Source: an uncultured Lachnospiraceae bacterium (GTDB taxonomy: Bacteria > Bacillota > Clostridia > Lachnospirales > Lachnospiraceae). From it: DNA of 11,248 bases. Position 1 is the stretch's first letter. Each line of letters opens with the position of its first letter. The stretch is taken from positions 1 through 11,248 of the forward strand of contig CACYEU010000248.1 of assembly GCA_902773445.1 (NCBI GenBank). Reading direction: 5' to 3'. The notes beneath the pieces were generated by a model, which saw only the letters and a program-made list of their open reading frames with translations, had not been told where the DNA came from and did no database searches. Of the stretch, positions 6,321 to 11,248 are shown piece by piece. Both the position numbers and the translations under genes were made by a program.

Positions 6321-8406
6321 TCAGCAGTGCGCCGCGGGCAGGAATCGTGACAGTCAGTCTCCCGCCTGCCGCCTCTTTCGGTGTGTCAGAGGCACCTTCA
6401 TATTCCGGAATAACCGGCCATCCGGGGCCGGCGCTGTTTCGCATCGTGTGAATCGCGCAGCTCCATTTCGCGTCATCCGGCGCGCCTGTCAGCCAGACCG
6501 GCAATTCCACAGTCACAGCTTCTTTCAATACGTTAAAGGCCGCGATGTACCGTTCATCGCCGGTAAAACGCGCGAACGAGAACCATCCGTCACCCGCGCC
6601 TGTCACAAGCGTTGAACCGTGCTTAAGCGCGTTTGACGCGCGGCGTATCGCAATCAGCTGACGATGCCAGTTGATCAGTTTTTTGTCTTCATGTCCCCAC
6701 GGATAAGCGCGCCGGTTGTCCGGATCAGTCCATCCGGTCTGACCAGCTTCATCCGCGTAGTAGACGGTCGGCATGCCCGGCCAGGTCATTTGAAACAGAA
6801 CACCCTGGCGCATCATCCTCTTCGTGACCGCGTCACTTGCCGCCGCGGGGCCGGCTGTGTTCAGCCTGCCGACTCTCCGGTTGGTTCTGGTCAGGAAGCG
6901 GGAATGGTCATGGTTGGATAATTCGTTCATCGCAACCGACAGTGACGCTTCAGTAAATGCAAGATTGCCGTTCATAAGCATATCTCTGAAAGCCGGTCCG
7001 TTTCCGCACAGATCAGGCCGTGCGCTGTCCGAATGCTTTTCCATGCCCGTGAAGAACCAGCTTACCGGCTCCATAAATGCATCGTAATTCATAACCGAAT
7101 CCCACTCGCTGCCTTTCAGATAATCTTTCGGATCACCATAGTGTTCGGCAATGATCAGTGCATCGGGATTGGCTTTTTTGACAACATCCCTGAAATCTCT
7201 CCAGAACGCGTGGTTCATCTCGGGGTTCATGCCGAGATCGGCCGCGACATCGAGCCGCCAGCCGTCGACTGAGTACGGCGGAGAGACCCATTTTGCAGCG
7301 ATGCGCAGGATCTCATCGCGCAGTGTCTGCGATGCATAGTTGAGTTTCGGCAGAGTATCGTTGCTCCACCAGCCGATATACGAATCATTGCACGGCCAGG
7401 CATCATCCCCGGTGTCATTGAAAATAAAGTGATCGCGGTACGGGCTGTCCGCCGACCAGTACGCGCCGCTGCCATCATACATCTGAGCGCAGTCCATCCA
7501 CCGGTTAAATGATCCGCAGTGATTGAACACGCCATCGATGATCACACGCATCCCGCGCGCATGCATTTCGCCGACAAGCGCGGCGAACAGCATATCGCTG
7601 GTCGTAAGATTGGCAGTGCTGGTCGTGCGGCGGATATAGCGCTCCGTCACTTTCATATTCTTCATCGAATGATAGACTTCTCTGTATTCCCCGTTTTCGA
7701 TATCCTTAATGTCATCGACGATCGTCCCGATATGCGGGTCGATGTGATCATAGTCCTGAGTATCGTATTTGTGTGACGACGGGGAGACGAACAGCGGGTT
7801 GAAATAGACAACTTCGACGCCAAGATCCTGCAGATAATCAAGTTTGTTCATGACGCCGAGCAGGTCTCCGCCGTAGAAATCCCTGTAATCACCGTCTTTC
7901 GGCAGATGGTTCCAGTTGTGCTGCGCCTCGCAAGGCTGTCCGAGATAAATGTATTCGCCGTTCGTGACGTCATTGTTCAGATCACCGTTCCTGAACCGGT
8001 CGACAAGGATCTGATAGCCAACCGCTCCCTTTGCCCAATCCGGTGTATGGAATCCCGGGTAAATGCGGAAATCCGCCGCGTTCTCCTCTTGCGCGGAAAC
8101 GCCGAGACGGCCGTAATAAACCGGGCTGATTCCGTCATCCGCCTTGAAATGATAGGTCAGCGGCTCATCGCCGGCATCCAGCGCGCAGCTGTAAACAGCA
8201 AAATGTGTATCCCTTGATACCTCTTTCATATGCAGCGCACAGGGGCCTTCAGCGGCCTCGCCTATACCGCCTGTAACGATCAGCGATACCCTGACAGGCT
8301 CCTCGGCAGGCGTTCGAAAGAAGAGCCTGACCTGTTCACCGGGGTCAGGCTCGACCGGCCTCACATAGCCGTAAGTTGTGTCAGCATAAAATGCTTCAGT
8401 TCTCAT
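6310..8406 (-). CDS. GH13 alpha-amylase family glycoside hydrolase, intracellular
   Basis: A 698-residue enzyme acting on alpha-glucans, probably a cytoplasmic maltodextrin, pullulan or cyclodextrin hydrolase, because no signal peptide is present. An N-terminal beta-sandwich (about 1-120, CBM34-like) precedes the (beta/alpha)8 barrel. All conserved GH13 regions are intact: region I DGVFNH (291-296), region II GWRLD with nucleophile D386, region III IIAEHYGD with acid/base E421, and region IV NELSNHD with D500 as transition-state stabiliser. YQILVDRFRNGD (131-142) is the usual barrel opening, and a C-terminal beta domain ends LLITS. About 50 residues (225-275) are inserted before region I compared with neopullulanases. 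The ATG lies inside the ftsH end (11-base overlap), so it is probably translated with ftsH. Exact substrate cannot be read from sequence. Confidence 0.92.
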   Translation of the reverse strand: MRTEAFYADTTYGYVRPVEPDPGEQVRLFFRTPAEEPVRVSLIVTGGIGEAAEGPCALHMKEVSRDTHFAVYSCALDAGDEPLTYHFKADDGISPVYYGRLGVSAQEENAADFRIYPGFHTPDWAKGAVGYQILVDRFRNGDLNNDVTNGEYIYLGQPCEAQHNWNHLPKDGDYRDFYGGDLLGVMNKLDYLQDLGVEVVYFNPLFVSPSSHKYDTQDYDHIDPHIGTIVDDIKDIENGEYREVYHSMKNMKVTERYIRRTTSTANLTTSDMLFAALVGEMHARGMRVIIDGVFNHCGSFNRWMDCAQMYDGSGAYWSADSPYRDHFIFNDTGDDAWPCNDSYIGWWSNDTLPKLNYASQTLRDEILRIAAKWVSPPYSVDGWRLDVAADLGMNPEMNHAFWRDFRDVVKKANPDALIIAEHYGDPKDYLKGSEWDSVMNYDAFMEPVSWFFTGMEKHSDSARPDLCGNGPAFRDMLMNGNLAFTEASLSVAMNELSNHDHSRFLTRTNRRVGRLNTAGPAAASDAVTKRMMRQGVLFQMTWPGMPTVYYADEAGQTGWTDPDNRRAYPWGHEDKKLINWHRQLIAIRRASNALKHGSTLVTGAGDGWFSFARFTGDERYIAAFNVLKEAVTVELPVWLTGAPDDAKWSCAIHTMRNSAGPGWPVIPEYEGASDTPKEAAGGRLTVTIPARGALLITS

Positions 8407-10255
8407 CAGTCACTGTATCCTCTTGATCATTTTTACCGCGGTTTTCGAACAGTGCTTCGAATTCCTCGCGGGTGATCTTTTCTTTCTCAAGCAGCAGTGC
8501 CGCACATGCTTCGAGCACGTCGCGGTTCTCTTCGATGATCCGCTTCGCGTCGGCATAGCAGCTGTCGATGATCCGCTTGACTTCCTCGTCGATCTTGCTC
8601 GCGACACCCTCGCCGTAGCTGCGGTTCGTGTGCATCAGATCGCGACCGATAAAGACTTCATTGTCCTCGTCATCATAGCTGATCAGGCCAAGCGTATCGG
8701 AGAATCCGAACTTGGTGACCATCGAGCGGGCCAGCGCGGTCGCCTGCTTGATATCCTGGGACGCGCCGGTCGTAATATCGTCAAACACAGTCTCCTCAGC
8801 GACCCGTCCGCCGAGCGATACCGTGATATCCTGCAGCATTTTGCCGCGTGTATTGAAGATCTCATCGCGCTCCGGCAGCGGCATCGTATAGCCGGCCGCG
8901 CCGGTTCCCGTCGGAATGATCGAGACCATATGGACCGGGCCGACATCGGGAAGCACATGGAACAGAATCGCATGTCCTGCCTCATGATAGGCTGTGATCC
9001 TCTTATCCTTATCCGAAATGACCTTGCTCCTCTTCTCAGCGCCGATACCGACTTTGATAAAGGCACGGCGGATATCGTCCTGTGTCAGGAAGAAGCGGTT
9101 CTCTTTTGCCGCGATGATTGCAGCTTCATTCATCAGATTTTCAAGATCGGCGCCTGTGAATCCGGCGGTCGTACGCGCGACCTGCAACAGATCGACATCG
9201 TCGCCGAGCGGCTTGTTGGCCGCGTGGACCTTGAGGATCTCGGCACGACCGACGACATCCGGCCGTCCGACAACGACCTTGCGGTCAAACCGGCCCGGTC
9301 TGAGGATCGCAGGATCAAGAATATCGACACGGTTGGTCGCCGCGATCACAATGATTCCCTGATGCAGACCGAAACCGTCCATCTCGACAAGCAGCTGGTT
9401 CAGCGTCTGTTCACGCTCATCATGTCCTCCGCCGAGACCGGAACCTCTGCGGCGCGCAACTGCGTCGATCTCATCGATAAAGACGATACACGGCGCATTC
9501 TTCTTTGCGTCCTCGAACAGGTCGCGGACACGCGATGCGCCGACACCGACAAACATTTCCACAAAATCCGAACCGGAGATCGTAAAGAACGGCACGCCCG
9601 CTTCGCCGGCGACTGCCTTCGCAAGCAACGTCTTGCCGGTTCCGGGAGGTCCCTCAAGCAGTACGCCCTTCGGAATGCGCGCGCCCATTTTCAGATACTT
9701 CTGGGGATCTTTCAGGAAATCGACGATCTCGTAGAGTTCTTCTTTTTCTTCCTTGAGACCCGCGACCTTGGAGAAATTGACAGTCTTGTCCTTCTCATCC
9801 GTCAGCTTCGCGCGGCTCTTTCCGAAATTCATCGCCTGCATGCCGCCGCTCTGACGCCTGAACATCATCATGACGAACAGCGCGACTGCCGCCATCATGA
9901 GCAGCGGAAGAATCGACGTGACAAAGACGCTCTCCTCCTGGACATTGTCCATATCGTAAGCGACGTTTTTCTCATCGAGATACGAAGCGACTTCGCCGAC
10001 ATCGGAGACAACGACGACTTTCGGATCCTCGTCCTCCTTCAGCTTGACTGCGACTTTTCCTGTCGGAACCGAACGGTTCTGATGGATCCGGACTTCTTCG
10101 ACCCGATTCGATTCAACATATTTTTTGAATTGTTTATAGGTGATCGTATCCCCGCTGTCCGTGTTCTGTGAGAACATGTAGGCAATGAGGAGTCCGAGCA
10201 GCAGGACCAGCAGGAATGTGAACCGGCCGGCTCTGCCTCTGTTATCATTTCCCAA
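8396..10255 (-). CDS. ftsH: ATP-dependent zinc metalloprotease FtsH
   Basis: A membrane-bound AAA+ protease that extracts and degrades membrane and short-lived cytoplasmic proteins as a hexamer. The 619 residues show two transmembrane helices (about 12-29 and 112-132) around a small extracytoplasmic domain. Then come Walker A GPPGTGKT (202-209), pore loop F-V-G (235-237), Walker B IVFIDEID (257-264) and the second region of homology, ATNRVDILDPAILRPGRFDR (306-325). The zinc site is HEAGH (424-428) with D501 as the third ligand, and a coiled-coil tail ends the protein. The start is TTG at 10255: an in-frame stop lies just upstream, AAGGAG stands nine bases before the TTG, and the next ATG falls inside the first membrane helix. 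It follows hpt by 23 bases in the usual tilS-hpt-ftsH order and overlaps the GH13 start. Confidence 0.97.
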   Translation of the reverse strand: MGNDNRGRAGRFTFLLVLLLGLLIAYMFSQNTDSGDTITYKQFKKYVESNRVEEVRIHQNRSVPTGKVAVKLKEDEDPKVVVVSDVGEVASYLDEKNVAYDMDNVQEESVFVTSILPLLMMAAVALFVMMMFRRQSGGMQAMNFGKSRAKLTDEKDKTVNFSKVAGLKEEKEELYEIVDFLKDPQKYLKMGARIPKGVLLEGPPGTGKTLLAKAVAGEAGVPFFTISGSDFVEMFVGVGASRVRDLFEDAKKNAPCIVFIDEIDAVARRRGSGLGGGHDEREQTLNQLLVEMDGFGLHQGIIVIAATNRVDILDPAILRPGRFDRKVVVGRPDVVGRAEILKVHAANKPLGDDVDLLQVARTTAGFTGADLENLMNEAAIIAAKENRFFLTQDDIRRAFIKVGIGAEKRSKVISDKDKRITAYHEAGHAILFHVLPDVGPVHMVSIIPTGTGAAGYTMPLPERDEIFNTRGKMLQDITVSLGGRVAEETVFDDITTGASQDIKQATALARSMVTKFGFSDTLGLISYDDEDNEVFIGRDLMHTNRSYGEGVASKIDEEVKRIIDSCYADAKRIIEENRDVLEACAALLLEKEKITREEFEALFENRGKNDQEDTVTDEN

Positions 10256-10264
10256 TGTAACAGG

Positions 10265-10270
10265 CTCCTT
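10265..10270 (-). promoter_or_regulatory. Ribosome binding site that fixes the TTG start of ftsH
   Basis: On the minus strand this reads AAGGAG, nine bases before TTG at 10255. An in-frame TAA shortly upstream rules out a longer protein, and the next in-frame ATG would cut into the first transmembrane helix, so the site supports a non-ATG start. Confidence 0.75.
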
Positions 10271-10278
10271 TCGTTAGA

Positions 10279-10821
10279 TTAAGAGTTGAGAACCTCTTTT
10301 TTGAAATAGCCGACATACGGCAGATTGCGGTATGCCTGATCCAGATCAAGGCCGTAACCGAGAACGAATTCATCGGGGATCACAAATCCGACATAGTCGA
10401 CATTGACATCCTTGACCACACGGCGGTCCGGCTTGTCGAGCAGAGTCGTCAGCTTCAGACTGCCGGGATTGCGCTTGACAAGAAGGCTTAACAGATAGGA
10501 GAGTGACCGTCCCGAGTCGATGATATCTTCGACGACCAGAACATCTCTGCCTTCGATCGGCTCATCAAGGTCCTTGATCAGACGGACGACGCCCGATGAT
10601 TCGGTTCCGCCGCCGTAGCTGCTGATACTCATAAAGTCCATTGTAACCGGGCAGGTGATATACTTGGACAGTTCGACCATATAGAAGATGCTTCCCTTGA
10701 GAATACCGACCATATGGACAGACTTGCCTTCATAATCGCGGCTGATCTGCGCTCCGATTTCTCTGATACGCTTTTCTACTTCCTCTTCCGAAATCAGAAT
10801 ACTTAAATCTTTAATATCCAT
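10279..10821 (-). CDS. hpt: Hypoxanthine phosphoribosyltransferase
   Basis: Salvages hypoxanthine (and usually guanine) to IMP and GMP using PRPP. The 180-residue length is typical. Visible motifs are the pyrophosphate-loop LKGS (41-44), the mobile-loop SSYG (67-70), the PRPP-binding VVEDIIDSG (96-104) with catalytic Asp D102, K130 in LDKPDRR for purine binding, and the C-terminal VGFVIPDEFVLGYGLD. The ATG overlaps the end of tilS by 11 bases; a GGAGGG lies about 12 bases upstream, a little far, which suggests help from coupling to tilS translation. ftsH follows after 23 bases. In Firmicutes the Hpt protein is often encoded between tilS and ftsH, as here. Confidence 0.96.
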   Translation of the reverse strand: MDIKDLSILISEEEVEKRIREIGAQISRDYEGKSVHMVGILKGSIFYMVELSKYITCPVTMDFMSISSYGGGTESSGVVRLIKDLDEPIEGRDVLVVEDIIDSGRSLSYLLSLLVKRNPGSLKLTTLLDKPDRRVVKDVNVDYVGFVIPDEFVLGYGLDLDQAYRNLPYVGYFKKEVLNS

Positions 10822-11248
10822 GTCTAATCCGTGCCCTCCATTCTATCACTTGCTCGGTCTGCCCGGTCAGTAAACTGTCCGACGACTGACGGTGCCCGAC
10901 GATCCAGAATACGTGATGTCCGTCTGCCAGCAGCGGGATCCGGTCTCTGTCCTCCTGCGGGATCTTATGGTCGACAAACCAGTCCTGCAGCTTCGCGCGG
11001 CCTCCGTCCTGATTGATGATGATATAGTCTCCGCTCTGTCTGGTCCTGAACGAAGAATTTTCTCCAATTATACCATAATCAAAATATTTCGTATAGGGAT
11101 CATCTCTTAAGTTCAGCGGCTCTCCGGGATCGGGAAAACGCGATTTGAACTCATAGTCGTCAAATCCCGCAGACCGTGTTTCTGAGCCTTTTTCCGCGAA
11201 TTCGATCCCGCCATAGACACGCCGGCAGACAAGACCGAAAGGCAGATC
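10811..11248 (-). CDS. tilS: tRNA(Ile)-lysidine synthetase (TilS), C-terminal 145 residues; starts outside the window
   Basis: TilS changes C34 of tRNA-Ile (CAU) to lysidine so that it reads AUA instead of AUG. Only the C-terminal part is present. It starts mid-protein with DLPFGLVCRRVYGGIEF and contains the TilS C-terminal domain: FRTRQSGDYIII, then GGRAKLQDWFVDHKIP (the KL-x-D/x-F-x-x-KIP core), RDRIPLLADGHHVFWIVGHR and a basic end RIRHGY. The catalytic PP-loop (SGGxDS) domain lies outside the window. The stop TAA is inside the hpt start region, an 11-base overlap. Note that this gene runs in frame right to the window edge. The position before hpt and ftsH supports the identification. Confidence 0.92.
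   Translation of the reverse strand, partial: DLPFGLVCRRVYGGIEFAEKGSETRSAGFDDYEFKSRFPDPGEPLNLRDDPYTKYFDYGIIGENSSFRTRQSGDYIIINQDGGRAKLQDWFVDHKIPQEDRDRIPLLADGHHVFWIVGHRQSSDSLLTGQTEQVIEWRARIRHGY

Noticed and set aside
10066..10079. Inverted repeat GAACCGAACGGTTC as an operator
   Set aside because: It lies inside the ftsH coding sequence (around Asn-Arg-Ser-Val), away from any promoter, and lacks the four-base spacing of a LexA core.
8423..10171. A 582-codon open frame on the plus strand opposite ftsH
   Set aside because: It is exactly codon-aligned with ftsH, so it is open only because ftsH avoids TTA, CTA and TCA codons there. The translation is rich in Arg, Asp and Ile with no recognisable domain, and ftsH itself is certain.
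10811..10821. Three overlaps of exactly 11 bases (tilS/hpt, ftsH/GH13, map/GH13)
   Set aside because: Short overlaps are common in tight operons, and frame limits the possible lengths for the two tandem ones; the equal length is most likely coincidence.

Overview
The window reads as ordinary chromosome of a Gram-positive Firmicute, most likely one of the Clostridia (Eubacteriales, perhaps Lachnospiraceae-like). The basis is the gene orders dnaX-ybaB-recR and tilS-hpt-ftsH, a methionine aminopeptidase with an N-terminal SEC-C zinc motif, a DUF5711-type protein, strong AGGAGG-type ribosome binding sites, and a tiny protein resembling a Gram-positive cell-wall sorting signal. No rRNA, tRNA, CRISPR array, insertion sequence or phage gene was recognised.

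Right to left on the minus strand there are two operons. The first, 11248 to 6310, is tilS (C-terminal part only), hpt, ftsH and a 698-residue GH13 alpha-glucan hydrolase, with short overlaps or gaps throughout. The second runs from a good sigma-A promoter near 5100 through dnaX, ybaB/ebfC, recR, a DUF5711 membrane-anchored protein, a CvpA-family membrane protein and the first 140 codons of metK, which leaves the window at base 1. Between the operons, map is the only recognised gene on the plus strand (5457-6320). It converges on the GH13 gene and overlaps its end by 11 bases.

The most interesting stretch is the roughly 420-base gap between dnaX and map. It holds a complete minus-strand transcription unit: a promoter (TTGAAC, 17 bases, TAATAT), a Shine-Dalgarno site, a 34-codon ORF and a strong hairpin terminator. 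The predicted peptide is a single-pass membrane protein with a sorting-signal-like PTGDPSNMALW segment, a hydrophobic helix and a basic tail, but no export signal in front. A perfect GAAC-N4-GTTC dyad, the core of the Firmicute LexA (SOS) box, lies over its -35 element. An SOS-controlled micro membrane protein is therefore a reasonable, unproven hypothesis.

The other genes are housekeeping: tRNA lysidine modification, purine salvage, membrane proteolysis, clamp loading, recombinational repair, N-terminal methionine removal and S-adenosylmethionine synthesis. By hand count the tetramer GATC is about 3.4 times more frequent than expected across the window, and noticeably less enriched in the GH13 gene.
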